Assembly: GCA_001600055.1 (NCBI GenBank)
Contig: BCIV01000006.1
Span: 1-64,000, forward strand
DNA from: Filobasidium wieringae
Taxonomy: Eukaryota > Basidiomycota > Tremellomycetes > Filobasidiales > Filobasidiaceae
DNA: 64,000 nt
Direction: 5' to 3'
The position numbers and the translations under genes are program-made. Numbering within the stretch: position 1 is the first letter of the stretch; each line of letters starts with the position of its first letter. The notes under the pieces were generated by a model, which saw only the letters and a list, made by a program, of their open reading frames with translations, was not told where the DNA came from and searched no databases. Shown in pieces: positions 23,010-37,420 of the stretch.

Positions 23010-26000
23010 ATGGATCTCCCACCGACCCAGACCTTTGCAAAACCTCACCGCAAGAACCAGAATCAGGACGGGGAACGTGAATCTTCCCTCCCAGATTCCT
23101 TCTTACAAAACGACCTGGGGTTCGGTCCTTACCACCCCCGTCGACCTTCTCATTCTCATCAGTCGAGAACCGCCCACGCTGATACCCCAAAGAGCCCGAC
23201 AATGAGTCTAGAAACACACGGACAGAGTATGGGCATGGGGACGGGCAAGGGCATCCCTTCCTCCCCCGACCGCGTACTGGGGGGGAAGACGTTATGTTCC
23301 CTCTACCTCGTCGGTGGGCTTCCTAAAGTAAGCCGACCCCTTCTTTTCTCCGCGATCGACACTCATCTGTTTCATCCTTCATTCTCTATCCTTCATCCTT
23401 CATCCTTCATCCTTCATCCTCATCCTCATCCTCGTCCCTCTCTTACCGAACGCCAACGCAGGACCTGAAGTCCTGGGCCCTAGCGGATAAAGACCCCTCC
23501 TCATCGCTGGAGGGGACGGACGAAGCGCTCCCTTGTCGGTTCCGACCCGAAGTGCTCGGTCGGACTTTGGGTGGTCAGGTGGGTCCCATCCTCCTCTTCT
23601 CCTCCACCTCTTCTTCTCCACCTCTGCTTCCACCATCATCATCGTCATCATCATCATCCTCATCCTGTTCATCTCCCGTCGTCCCCCGTCACCCTATCAC
23701 CCCAATTCCCAATCGACTGATCACCGAACGCCCCCCCATTCATTTGTAGGAACCCCCACCAGCCTCCCGCTCCCCGGTCGGCTCGTTCTCCCTCCCCACA
23801 CCAGGTCGGAGGGTGTACGATAGTTATACCAGCTTGCCGGACCAGGTTTTCCCGCCTTCTTCTGGAATAGGCTCGGGAATGGGAATGGGAACGGACGAGG
23901 AGGAGGGGGAGAAGAAGGTCCATGCGCTGATCAACAAGGCGTTGAAATTGAGTTTTCCTAAAGAAGGTCGGTCGGTGGTCCATCCCACGTTCGTGGGGGA
24001 ACTGATTGTGAAATGTGAAATACGGAAATAGTGGAGATCATCAACTCGACCGTCGCCCCGCCCACCACCACGCACATCTTCCACCTGAACATCCCCACGG
24101 CTCCTTCCCTCTCGACGAAATCCCTCGGTCGAGCGTCCGGTCTCGCCTATTCCCCTCACCTCACATCGGGTCATCCGAACACTTCCTTGAACACTTCGTT
24201 GGGAACGACAAGGGACGATCTTCCCGATTCGACCACGTGGTACGGGGTTTGCCTGACCGTGTGGAACCATGCGGATCAACAACGGACGGCGAGGTTGAGG
24301 GTACTTAAGCGGAGGTTGCAGGGGAGGGGGGCGGTTTATGGTAATGCTCATGCGGAGGGGAGGGACGAGACGACGCTCACTGCGATAGGAGAGTCGACCC
24401 TCTCCCTTGCGCCTCCCTCTCACATTCACGCTCATCACTCACTACACTCGAGCATCCCCCGTCACCTCCAAAGACCCATCTCCAGCCCTCAAAGCGAACC
24501 CGACACAGAACAAGGATGGACCGACTCGGAGCCCGAATCCCGTCGACCCGGTCGGACCTCCACCTCCCATTCGAACTTCGCTCGCCACCCACCGTCCGTC
24601 CTGAGCGAGGCCGAGGGGCAGTTGGAGGATGCTTTCAGGCAAGAGGGGGGGGATATGTTTTGGATCCCTTATGCTTTGACTTTAGGTGAGTGATGCGTCG
24701 GGTGGGGGATGGGATGGGGTGACCGGCACGCGCGGGACTGAGGGATGATTTCTGATTTCGCGACAGTCTCGAAGTACCCGATATACAACTGTATGACCGA
24801 TTTCCTCAAGTTATCATGGGCGAGGTATTCGAAGAACATGAAGGTACACGCCATGTGAGTCGTCTCCCCTTCTTCTCTCACCTGACTTGACGCATCTCTG
24901 ACCGAGCGCACTCGACCCTCGGACCAGGCAAATCTCCCGGATCCTCAATTACCCACCTCCAAGGGCTGGCGATCCGATCAAACTCCTGGCCGGATCGTCC
25001 GGTTCGGCTCATACGGAATTGATAGCAGACATGCCCGGCTCGATCGACCTGCGTACCGGACTCGTCCATGTGAATTACCGGTTATGGCCGTTATGGCAGA
25101 TGTTGAGTGTGGATCATATTTTGACTTGCTTGGAGGTGAGCAAGAGGTGTACTCCACTTCATCAGGAGATCGAGGTGCGGTTACTAAACCGACTAGCCAC
25201 GCCTAGGTCGCGTTATCTAACTCTGGAAAGGTGGTGTTCGTCTCGAAATACCCCGAGGCCATTGGGATCGCGGTGAACGATCTGAGATATATCGCCGAAC
25301 TGGGTCATTGGAGGGGTCTCGCTATGCCTCTGATCCATGCCGTGAGTATTAAAAGGGGCTTACGTTTGGGCTCGTTGTTGATGATCTGCTGTTGAGATAG
25401 AGGGACGTGACTGTACTGGTAGAAGACCCTGGGCCTTATATCATCGTAAGTCGATCGGTTTGTTTCGGCTAAGCGTCAGGGAGATGACAACGCTTGACCG
25501 CAGGGTATGCAAACGGAATGCAGGCGACTGGTAGATTTCCTACCCGATATCCTCGTCTGCGACTTGGACAACCAGTGAGTGTCCTGTCAGCCAGGGGTGT
25601 AGCTATAGTTTACCCCTTTATTTTCAGCCACCTATCGAACCCTACTCTTCCGCAGGGCGTGTTGTCCCCTCGAAACGTCAGGGAGAAGATGAGGAAGAGG
25701 ATCCTCGATGTACTCGGTCCGACGTATAGTGAGCTCATAGTCCTACTTCGTGCATATGGTTTGTGGACTGAGACGTGAACCCGTACAGTCGCCGACTACA
25801 ATATCCCTGCGGATTTGAGGATGACTTATCCCGGTGGCAAAGTCAGAGTCAATTGTAGCCAGACCACCGGGTACGCATCGCAAGACGATACTCTCCGCAG
25901 TCCTAGCTGGTGGAACACGACAGAGATCATGAGCACGATGACCAAGATCATCGCAGAGAGGGTGAGTCGCTTGGCCATGTGCTGTCGAACGGATGTTGAC

Positions 26001-27705
26001 ATTCTGTGCAGACCAAAAAACCTACATTCGTCCAGCGTTTGATCAAATCCGCCCCTACTCGCCAAGTCCGCCTGACCCCGGGGGAAGAGCTCGCTCGGAA
26101 AGCTATGCGCAATCGAACCTGTCAGTGTGGAGTACACTATCACCGTTTCCAATCACTCATCACGTTCTGCTCGATTGGTAGTGCATTACGTTCAAGCGCG
26201 TGACGAATTTGAACAAAAGGTCGCGAGGATCAATAAACGTCTGATCCATTTGATCAGAGAAGGAGAGACGGTGAACCATCATCACTAGCCTTGTACTTTA
26301 TTGAATGGCTTATACTGATGTCAACTACAGTGGAAGAAACGTTTCGAAAAGTTTGAACGTTACGCTGAAAGACTTGGGAAGGAGGCTGCGGATCTGAAAG
26401 CAAAGATCGAAGCCGAGCGCAAGGAAGCGAAACGGCTCAGCGGCGCGCTGAATCAGAAACAGGAACAAAACAGTGCTTTGAACGATAGTCAGTCGGATTG
26501 TCCTCCCATATGCCATACGGTGTTGCTGATGAGATAATTCTAGAGCTGTCGCGCACCGAACAAGCCAAAGAGGAGGCCATGAAACAGCTTTCTGATATGC
26601 ATATCTCCATTCAAGAGTTGGAGAAGGAGCGGGACGAGGTAATGAATGCCATCGAAGTACAGCTTGAAAACGTCATGGTCAACATGCTCGAAGACAAGTC
26701 GGATATTGGTTCAGCAGTGGGAGGACTTCAAACACCCCTCGGTCATCTCAACGATATCAATCACTCACCTTCCGCTTGGAAACGGCCAAGCGGAACTCGT
26801 CCTCGACGCGGGACCGTTGTGACATTTACCTCCTCGATCGACGATCATACTCTTCGCGTGCTCCCAGAAGACTCGACTACTGCACCAGTACAGACTGAAG
26901 AGGGCTCGAAAAGGAAGTCTGCTAATACCATCGCAAGCTCGCACCGAGACCCTTTGAGACGGCTCGATCAGCAACTGACAATCAAGAGTGAAAAGATGGC
27001 AGAGAAGATGGCCAGTATTCAGCGAAAGGTGATCACCTCAATTCAGTTCGAAAGGTTTTACCGATATTGACCTGACTTGTCTAACAGCTCGATCTAGCGT
27101 TACAAGCCGTTTCAGAACAGCAGCAGGTCGAACAACCTGCCGTGCTAAACATTAGCGATGTACCGAAAACAGCTTTGGCAGCCGAGAAGAAGAAATCTGA
27201 AGCTTCGAGGCAAACCAAGCGCGATCAGGGAAATACTGCAAAAGGTCCGGATGAGAAAAGTTTGAACTTCACTCCTTCTATCGACGTACCCGCCCACGCC
27301 AGTAAACCTGGCGCCAAGATGGTACGCAGAGAACGAAGCAACACAGTTCTCGCAACCATCACTACGGTTATCAAGATGGAGGATCCGAAAAGCAGTCATT
27401 CGCGAGGACATGGTCGCAGGACAAGCACAGACTCGCGTATCACAACGATCAGTTCCAATGGCGCTCAGCACACGAAGCAAGGTGAAACTCGATCCCGCGT
27501 ATCTTTGGTACCCGAGGCCTCGGATCAGCTCACATTGTCCATCGTTTCTGCTGAAGAAGACGAAGACCTTTCGGCTGGAGACGGAGAGCTTGAGACTATT
27601 TCCTCTCAGGACGAGTCTGATGGGCCTGTGACGGCGGAAGACAGTCGAGACGGTCGGGAGAAAACAAAAGGGGGTATCGATCGGGCCAGGGTTGGAAGAT
27701 CCTGA
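23010..27705 (+). CDS. DENN-domain protein with C-terminal coiled coil
   Basis: This long gene has about fifteen exons. The uDENN part includes TLCSLYLVGGLP and PCRFRPEVLG. The central DENN core contains FWIPYALTLVSKYPIYNCMTDF (split by an intron), MQISRILNYPPP, VHVNYRLWPLWQML, VFVSKYPEAIGIAVNDL and PLIHARDVTVLVEDPGPYIIG, and ends in ILVCDLDNQ, a typical DENN motif. The dDENN part follows (LSPRNVREKMRKRIL, about 25670-26200). Residues encoded from 26330 on form a long coiled coil (KRFEKFERYAERLGKEAADLK and after) and then a basic/acidic disordered tail. DENN proteins are guanine-nucleotide exchange factors for Rab GTPases in membrane traffic; the coiled coil may mediate dimerisation. Simple CCTTCAT and ATC repeats lie in its first two introns. 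Exon edges were not all verified. Confidence 0.85.
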
Positions 27706-29515
27706 TTTGTATGATCTGTAGTGATGAAGCGCGGAGAATAATTGATATATGATCCCTTAGAATCCATCATAATTCCGATCAATAAGGCTGTATTTGAAGC
27801 GGTTGTCTGAACGACAAGATGTCTGGAGGTCCAGCCGGAAGGGACAGAGGAAGAAGGTAGGATGGATAATGAACTCGACATGGGGTTGCAACAAGAGGAA
27901 GATTGGTGGATGCGCACGCGATGGGTCCTGGGAATCTGGCTTCGCCGGATGAACCAATCGAGGTCAACAAAGCCATCTGGCAAATCATCTCTGGAGCATC
28001 AACGTGTGACTCCAAGCTATGTAATCAAATCAAGAAAAAAGGTTACCCATAACCAAATCGGTTACGATTCTCAACAACAGCCATGCTTTTACAAGGAATA
28101 GTTGTGGTCGGTCATTTGGAATCAGATGGTCGAACCTGGTGTTTCTCACCGGGTTCGCCATCTGATTGACTAGAGTATGCACGGTGGAAGCACTAGGGAT
28201 CGCTCGAATTCGCTGTCTGTCCGTGACCTCAGTCAACATAGTGATGGAAGATAAGAAATAAGGCGTTGCATGACATACACACTGATTTGCACCCTTCCGT
28301 ACGCAAATTCGCTGCCCAAGCCAGCAAACAGAGCTGTGAGCGCAAATTTTGACGATACCAAGTTGCGTCGTTTAGGCTGTCCAGGGATGGGATCTATGTT
28401 GTATATTTGAAGTCAAGCTTTTCGTGAACCTTTTGATCTCTACATGCCACAGGCATTGCGATCCAAGTAAACTCACTTCTTGCGAGTACCAGTAAGTCGC
28501 GCGTCTCTCACCGATACATCGACCATGACCATCGGCTTACCCGACACATATGACCATGGATATCTGGCTATCGTAATGAACGAAACCTATAAATTCACAC
28601 CACCCTCGACGTGATCAGAGATATCATCAGCGGAAGGCATCAAATACAAAGGTCGGCAGCTTCCTGTTCAGAATTTAAGAACACCGTACACACCGTCAGT
28701 CTACATCTACCCCCAAAATCACACTTACATCAAGGCCCAGGATTGGTCAGGACGATCGGGCATCTGGAACATGGTGGCGATAATTAGCTAATTTGGGGGA
28801 ACCTAAGACGCCATCAGAAGTCTGCTGAATGGCAGCAAGTTCGAGATCCTATTGGACCACCTAGCTGACTCGGACTAGGTTATAACCCGGAAATCACGCT
28901 TCAAAAGGGTTCTCCTGAGAAGCCTACTAAGATCAAAGACACCCATCGAGACGTTCACAACAAGCCGACGGGGAGGTTCTTGCTTACTGATCCCGCAAAG
29001 TGAAGGAAATGGGAAGAATCACGATGGACGAGCAATTCGGCGAGATGTGGGAATTGAGGAAGGGAAGGGAAGGGGGGGAGGCCCGGGACGCCCATTCTCG
29101 GAGGGACGAGTCTCAGCGAAAGAGGAAGAACTTTCCTAAGTAGAGGGAAGATGGGGGTCGGGAGGAAATGATCCAACTTGCTCTTCGTGATAACGATCCA
29201 GAACCATTCGTCCCAATTCCGTTTGGCTATACCATCCACAACTCAGTTGAAAGGACCGATCCTATCGACCCCTTCTCAGCTAGATCACTGGTAGATCCCG
29301 AGTCGACCCGTCCATTGTGTACGATCGAGGAGATCGGGATCGCAGTGATATCAGAAAACTCCAATTCGATTCGAATGGTATTTGAGTCCATGTATGAGAT
29401 CCACTATAGGTCTTCTTGTAGATCATGTGTCAATCGAATTTCGTGTCCATTAACAAGTCGATCATCCCATCAATTCTTCCTCCTCGGCTCTCCACGCCAC
29501 CCCTCGTAAACTCGA
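27706..29515. other. Long intergenic stretch with possible decayed coding segments
   Basis: About 1.8 kb has no convincing intact gene. On the plus strand, 28520-28800 reads MTIGLPDTYDHGYLAIVMN and, after stops, DWSGRSGIWNMVAII. A second frame at 28830-29002 reads SAEWQQVRDPIGPP, one TGA, then GLGYNPEITLQKGSPEK and ends in GRFLLTDPAK. These look protein-like but are interrupted. Confidence 0.35.
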
Positions 29516-30065
29516 TCAAGCCTGCCCCTTACTCTGGAAGAAGGTCTTCCACCAACTCCTGCTCTCCCCCCTTCCTGCTCGTTCTACACCTTGGACGAGA
29601 CGGGTATAGTATAGCGGGTCTGTCGGTGGTGTCAGGGTTCGGGAGGAGAGGGGGTACTGTGGGGGTGTCAAAGTTTGGGTTCAGTCGGTGAGGGATGAGA
29701 ACGGAAAGAAAAGAAAAAAGAGGAGAGGAACGGAGAGGACTCACCTTCTTGGCCGCCACGTCCATCCCGATCTCCTGCATCCCCTTCAAAGATCTCTCCA
29801 TCCTCGTCAAATCTCCAATCCCGAATCCCAGCCTCTCCACCTCCTCCTGCATTAGCGGTTCGATCTTCTTCACCTGATGCTGCTCCACATCGACGCTCGA
29901 AGACGAGGCGATAGGTTGTGGACGTTTGAAAGCTCTCTGAACGAGGTTTTCGAAGGTGAGTGGGAGTTGGAGGGAGGGGCGGATAGGGTCCCTCGCTAGG
30001 GAGCGGGAAGCGGTGAGGAGGGACGAGTAGAGGGTGGGGACTGAGATGGGGTTGAATGGTGGCAT
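29516..30065 (-). CDS. Small predicted mitochondrial protein, possibly LYR-type
   Basis: Two exons, about 29516-29652 and 29743-30065, join in frame to about 150 residues. The N-terminus contains VPTLYSSLLTASRSL, which resembles the LYR motif helix of small matrix proteins that deliver iron-sulfur clusters or help assemble respiratory complexes. A helical middle follows (LTFENLVQRAFKRP, then EEVERLGFGIGDLTRMERSL). The second exon has DPLYYTRLVQGVERAG and ends with SWWKTFFQSKGQA. There is no obvious cleavable presequence. It is divergent from the RAD17 homologue with about 350 nt between starts. The LYR assignment is weak and the protein could be something else of mitochondrial or unknown role. 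Confidence 0.5.
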
Positions 30066-30412
30066 CGTCGTTGCTGTTGTCGTCGTCGTTGTCGATGTCG
30101 AAATGAAGGAATTTTAGGTGAAAAGAAGTTCGAATCGATCGAAAGTTGAATCGTTCTTGATGAGCGAATTCGCTTTCTCGGCCGCCGGTGATGGACACCA
30201 TTCGACATTTCACCTTGTCCAACGGTCCCCACCACCATCTCTTCACCTCGACAGCTGGTCCATCTAGCATCCAAAGCATCCATAGCATCGTTGGCATCGC
30301 CCTCCAACCCAACCCAACGTCTATAATGAAAAGCAGAACGAAAAACACCCAACCGTAACGACCCATTTCAACGAGAACCCCGAGCTCATCGACTGTAACA
30401 AACCAAACGATA
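30066..30412. other. Bidirectional promoter of the LYR-like and RAD17 genes
   Basis: Two divergent start codons lie 347 nt apart. I see no strong TATA box. Confidence 0.45.
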
Positions 30413-33400
30413 ATGTCGAAATCGAAACGAGTAACGATCGATATCAGTTCAGACGACGACGACGATGTCGATGAACTGGTATCAGGTACATCCAAATCAA
30501 CCCGAGCGATGGGAGGATCGACGAGATCCAAGCCCAGCTCGTCCAGCGGTAGAGGAAAGAGACCAAGTGGATTCGGAGGAGTAAGTATTCCCCTCGATCG
30601 TCCGTAAAACATAACTAAAGGTCTGATATATGGATTGACCAGTTCGTCTCTGCCTTCGGAACCCATCCTCTATCATCATCGTCATCCACAACCTCATCCA
30701 TGTCTACAGGAAGACCGACAATGACGACCACCCTCTCCTCCAACGCCCATAACATGCACCTCTCACCCGCCCTACCAACCCCCTCCCTCCCCCACCCCAG
30801 CTCCAATCCCGCTCCTCGTCGAGTAACAGGGACCAACCTCTATCCCGCAGAACCGATCATTCTCGATTCCTCTTCGGGAGAAGAAGAATCACGACTCAAG
30901 GGATTGAAGCGTAAACGATCCGGACCTTCTAGATCTAACCGGACCGTCCGAATGCCTACATCTCAAGTCGAAGAGAAGCAGAAGGAAATGTGGACCGATC
31001 TCTATCGACCCCTCACTATCGTGCGTCCAGTTTCCTTCCCTCATCCCACCCTATTCCTGCACCAACCCAACCCAATCCACCCGACCCGACCCGACCGGAC
31101 CTAACCTGACCCGACCCCAAACAGCCCGACCTAGCTCCCAGCAAAACCCGTCTAACCCAACTGAAAACCTGGCTGGAAGAATCGATCACCGGCGTCCCAG
31201 CCGCTCTGGACCCGGGGGAATCGTTTAGTACGGAAGCGAGGTTGAGGGTGAGAAAGTATCGGGTGAGTGCGAGTTGGGGGTCCGGTCAAGGGGGGGCGAA
31301 TAGGGGGGAATGTCATTCTCCGATCATTCGACATCACATGATTTGACTCGACTCGACACGATCCGATCCGATTCGATGGAAATTGACAAACACCCCACCC
31401 CGCTCCTCTACAGAGAATCCTGATCCTGAGTGGACCGGCTGGAGTAGGGAAGACGACCAGTCTCAAAGTGATCGCTGAGGAATTGGGAATGGACGTCATC
31501 GAGTGGAACGAGGGGTTTGAAGAATGGGGTCTTTCGGGGGATTTCGGTCAGTCCCGCTGCGCACTTTTTCCTGTTCAGCCGTTTCCCTGGACGGGTGCGG
31601 ACAGGGAGGTTAGTGAGGAGAGGCTGATAATAAGGCTTTCGGGGTAGAAAAGGAAGGGTTGGGTAGTAAGATGATCACTTTCTTGTCCCGGAATACGTAT
31701 GCGGCTTTGCCCCTTTCCGCCTCTACCAGCTCGACGGGTACTTCATCGAACTCGACCCCAAGCCAACCCAATTCGAAACCTCGACTACTCCTCCTCACCT
31801 CCCTCCCCAACCTTTCCCACTATCCTACAAGGGAGACGTTCCATCAATCCCTCCTGACCTATGCTCGAGAGTTCCGATCCACAAGTTGTCCCCTAGTCAT
31901 CATCGTCCCCGACGTGGGACAAATGGGGGCTGCAGAGGAATCTTGGAGCATGAGGAAAGCGGGTGGAGAAGGGGTATGGGACGTGAGGAACGTCGTTGGG
32001 GAAGAATGTCTGGCTTGTCCTTCCGTCATGACCATCGAGTGAGTCCGCTCCCGCCGAATACATAATCCGCACGAAACGTCATGGCTGATACGGTCGAGAG
32101 GAAACCCCACGTGAAAAGGTTCTTACCGATGGCCCCTACGTTCACATCCAAAGCCCTCCATCGGATCGTCGAACGAGCCATCCCCGATCCGACCCATCGG
32201 CCGTCGAGGGAGACGATCAACCTCATCTCACAATCGTGCAACGGCGATCTGAGGAGCGCCATCAATTCACTCGAGATGATGTGCAAGACGAAAGGGGCGG
32301 GGGTCTTGACCCGATCGGGGCCGGGGGGTGTTAAACGCGGGAAAGGGAGTAAAGGTGGGAAAGGTGGGCAGGGTACGGGTAGGTTGGGAAGTAAAGAGGT
32401 TCGGGAATTGTTAGTCCCGCCACAGGACCGCCACGAGTTCGGTCCGTATGACGATCTGATGTCTGATGAGAACATTCGTTACTTTTCATTACAGGTTGAA
32501 TCAGATCGCAAGACGAGAACAAAGTCTGAACCTCTTCCACGCGCTTGGAAAGTTGTTATACAACAAACGTACGCCCGTCCTCCCGTACTCATCACGCATG
32601 ACCGGCTCACTCATCTGAACGTGTGTTCGACAGGACTCGGAGATTCAGATCCGGACGGCTCATACGATCCGACAGTAAGAGCGATCGAAGAGAGGTTCAT
32701 CATCGATAACCCTCTCCCCGCTCATCTGGCTCACCGAACGCGTGCGCGGTTCGAGAATTCATACGAGGTGAGCTTCCCTCGTGCCCCTTTTCTTTCCCCA
32801 CTTTCACTCATCCCCTTCCCGCCCTTGCCTCCCCCTTAGGACCTATACGGCTCCATCCCAGTGGACAGTTCCACCCTATCGCTATGGGTGCACCAGAACT
32901 ACCCCGGTTTCGTGGGGGACGTGGATGAGATGGCCGAGGTAGGGGAATCGATCTGCGAGGCTGATTTGGTCGGGAACGTTTTGGGTGGGGTGGGGGATTC
33001 GGTGAGTGTTTTTGGTTTTGTTTGGGTTGGCTGTTATCGGGGAGGGGTTGGTTGGGAGTTGGGGGTTGCGTGTGAATGGAAGGGGGGGGAGATGAAAGGT
33101 TGGCGAGGATCGGGGAATGAGACGAAATCGAGGGAAAAAGAAAATAGGCGCGCCCCTCAGATCATCCCCCTCGGACCAAACCGTCCAAACTCACTATACC
33201 CAAAACCCTCCGCTTCCCGCCCCGTAAATTCAATCCCGACCGCATCCATCACTCACTCACTCACCTCTACCTGCATACCTCGTTCCACACACAGGCGAGC
33301 GCATTACCGTACACCTTCCACCTTCTCGCTCTGGGTGTTACTTGTTTCTTGCCTTCTCCCGTTCCCCGAGCCGGGCTTGATCCCAGTACCGGCTCTAGCA

Positions 33401-33837
33401 CAAGCTCAGGAAACGCCAACACACACTCTGCCGGACGACAAATGACCAAGCCCGATTTCTTCCAACACCTCAAACGAACCACCGCTCGAGCTCGGACGAT
33501 CGAGCGGGTCACCAAGGACCTCAATAAGCTGGGAGTGAGGGCTCGGGGGGGAGAGGTCGGGTTGGATTATATGCCTTTTCTGAGGATGGGGATGAGGCGG
33601 GGGTTCAGTGAGTTCAGGGTCGGGGTGGGGAGGGGAGGGATGGGCTGATGATTGATACGGTGCGATGTAGATTTGGGGGTGGGGTTGGAGCTTGGGGAAG
33701 AAACGTTTGGGTCTATGGGGGCTGGTGAGGTTGAGAGGTACAGGACTGTCGAGGGCGAGGGCGAGGTCGAGGTCGAGGTCGAGGAGGAAGAGGAGGATGG
33801 ATGTACGTTTCTGAGTGACGATGATATCGAAGATTAG
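30413..33837 (+). CDS. RAD17: Rad17-type checkpoint clamp loader (RFC-like ATPase)
   Basis: Rad17 (budding yeast Rad24) joins the small RFC subunits to load the 9-1-1 clamp on damaged DNA. The acidic, Ser-rich N-terminus (ISSDDDDDVDEL) leads to EMWTDLYRPLTI, the usual entry to the domain. Walker A reads GPAGVGKTTSLKVIA near 31436-31475, split from the upstream exon by an intron. A Walker B-like LVIIVPDV lies near 31895. The sensor-2 region includes LISQSCNGDLRSAINSLEMM. A diagnostic Rad17 motif, LFHALGKLLYNK, appears in the exon starting near 32496. The C-terminus (FLSDDDIED) follows an acidic run made by a GAGGTC repeat at 33760-33790. The protein is about the usual size, with long low-complexity inserts. 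Several exon edges are inferred. Confidence 0.88.
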
Positions 33838-34212
33838 AGCGCCGACAAAGTAAACAACGCCTGGGCGATAAAACGTGCCGAGATACGATCCGATCGGGAG
33901 CTAAGCGATCAGCCGGCCATGATCGAGCTCGCTGATTGGGTACGGACGTTGTTTCGCGTCATTACGTCAGGGTTTGGCACGTTGTGGGGAACACGCTCAG
34001 GTGGAAACAAGGGACACGAGGGGGGAGAGATAAGAAAGATGAGTGATGATTCGACGTTGCGGTCGGTTTGAGCTTGGACGTGCTGCTGTCGTTTCGGCCG
34101 ATCGATCGCTGAGCCGGTTCTTATATAAACGGACACGGCTCCTGGTGCGACTCCACCTGCCACTCCACCTCGCCTCTCCACACACTAACATCCCTGCTGC
34201 CACTCTCTCACA
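33838..34212. other. GDH1 promoter region
   Basis: This 375-nt stretch precedes the glutamate dehydrogenase start and contains the TATA box listed separately. No coding potential seen. Confidence 0.5.
34122..34129 (+). promoter_or_regulatory. TATA box of GDH1
   Basis: TATATAAA lies 84 nt before the GDH1 ATG, and the leader after it is C/T-rich, as in strongly expressed fungal genes. Confidence 0.7.
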
Positions 34213-35773
<1,561 letters not shown>

Positions 35774-36044
35774 TCCACTCGCGGAGTGTCGTCCCGCTCG
35801 GACTCTCGGTGGAAAAGGAAAAAGGAACAAAATGAGGGGGCTCGCCCACACCCTCGCTCTCTCGCTCTCGGCCTGTAGTATCTATCTCACTATCCCGCTC
35901 TTGCGCGTCCATCTTTTGGGGAATTGTAAATCGGCTCGTCTTACGTTTATAGAGTCTGGGGAAATGTTGATACAATGGAAATTCGTTACGATCGCTTTCT
36001 CGACTCGTGCATCGCATCTGCACCGCATCGCAGCTACATGACGT

Positions 36045-37175
36045 CTACCGAACGGACCGATGCATCCGATATTCTAGCGTGATGAAATCCTCCTCGCCCT
36101 CCTCCATCAACCTCAAACCCCTCGCGATCTCCGGATCAACCGTTCTCGTCCCCGTCTGTTTACCTCGCGAGCTCGTCGTCGACTCGGGTTCCCTGGAGAC
36201 GGAAGGATGATTCGCACTGATCGTCGTCCTATCCCCCCGCCCGTGTGAGGGAAATTCAGTCACCTTCATCTGAGTTGAGAGGCACGATCCGGAAACACAT
36301 GACTCACCCGGGAATCCCGAACACTTGAATCCCACGGACATGGGTGTCTTTACCGTTCAGATGATTACCCACGATCTGTATTCGGACGTGAAACGCCGGT
36401 AACGGGGGCCTATCGGGTATCCCAATCACACTCTCACAGGTCAGTAAGGGAGAAAAGAAGAAAGGAAGAAGGGGTGCGGGAGGAAACCTCACCCTTCCGG
36501 TTCTAAAGGATCTTCCTGAGCGTCAGAATTGGAGCTAGACCTCATGGAGAAACTCATCCATCCGTTCGGTTTATCTAGGTGAAGTTTCCTGACCTAGTGA
36601 AAGACCGGGGGGCGAAGGTGGGGGTGGGGATGTTCAGTTCTGATTACAGACGAGGGAGGGGGAGTAGTGAAAGGAAAGGATGACTTACTTCGATAAGATC
36701 GTAATGCGTCGTCCCTAGGGAAATACAGATCCGTTCAGGCGTGTAGGAATCGTCCAGATGATGATTCAATAACAAGCTGACGGACTTCAAGTTGGATCGG
36801 TTCGGTTCGGTTCGGTTCAGCATCCGAGAGCCATGAGCGAGGTGGAAGTGATGGCGACTCACTGAGACGAAGACTTTTCGAGGGAATGAGAGGTCGATGT
36901 TATGCGGTTGAGGTCCTTCTGATCTACGGATCCGACGAGTGGATGATCAGATGAGTCTCATTGCGAGGTGCTGCTGTTGACGATCCAACACTCACTGCCA
37001 GTAAGTATCGGGATCGTCGTCCCTAAGGAACTGCATTCCGAATCCGAACTTCCTGCTCGAAACTGTCCATTTGGCTAGGTTGCCGATATCTGCCGTGTGT
37101 AAGAAGAGGTCAGGATATGAAGCACGGAGGATTGAGGACGTGATCAGGAGATATACCTTGAGGTGTCACTGACAT
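36045..37175 (-). CDS. APC10: Anaphase-promoting complex subunit 10 (DOC1)
   Basis: APC10/Doc1 helps the APC/C ubiquitin ligase bind D-box substrates in mitosis. The gene is cut into many small exons. In order they read MSVTPQ, DIGNLAKWTVSSRKFGFGM followed by RDDDPDTYWQ, SEGPQPHNIDLSFPRKVFVS, LKSVSLLLNHHLDDSYTPE, ICISLGTTHYDLIE, DKPNGWMSF, and PPLPAFHVRIQIVGNHLNGK with DTHVRGIQVFG. All match the DOC jelly-roll domain. The last exon is a Ser/Arg-rich extension that ends in EYRMHRSVR, an IR-type C-terminal tail (Val-Arg) that docks on TPR subunits such as Cdc27. A GGTTC repeat near 36800 lies in an intron. Exon edges are consistent with family alignment but were not all checked for phase. Confidence 0.9.
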
Positions 37176-37420
37176 GGTCTATACTGGTAGGATACATCTT
37201 ATCGATCTACTTGGCTAGAGTAGTTGTTTGGCTTATTCACCTAGAACGCTCTGTATCGCTCACTCGATTTTTGTTATGTTTGCGGGGTCTCCACAAGGCT
37301 TCGACCGGTTTCAAGGGATGACGAATGGATCTCGATGAATCGCTCTTCATCATGCATCAGCACCGCTGCACTACAACCACCATCTCCTCTACCACAAGGT
37401 CATTACCAACAGTCTATACC

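Noticed and set aside
22539..23048. Minus ORF of 169 codons at the DENN gene start
   Set aside because: It covers the DENN promoter and first exon and has no coding character.
23371..23431. CCTTCAT repeat as a regulatory array or CRISPR-like array
   Set aside because: It is a short uninterrupted microsatellite inside a DENN intron with no spacers.
29668..30666. Minus-strand ORF of 332 codons spanning the LYR-like gene and RAD17 start
   Set aside because: It crosses a promoter and two other genes in different frames, has Trp/Leu-rich unlikely text, and lacks motifs.
33760..33800. GAGGTC repeat as a separate element
   Set aside because: It encodes the in-frame acidic Glu/Val run at the end of the RAD17 homologue, so it needs no separate explanation.
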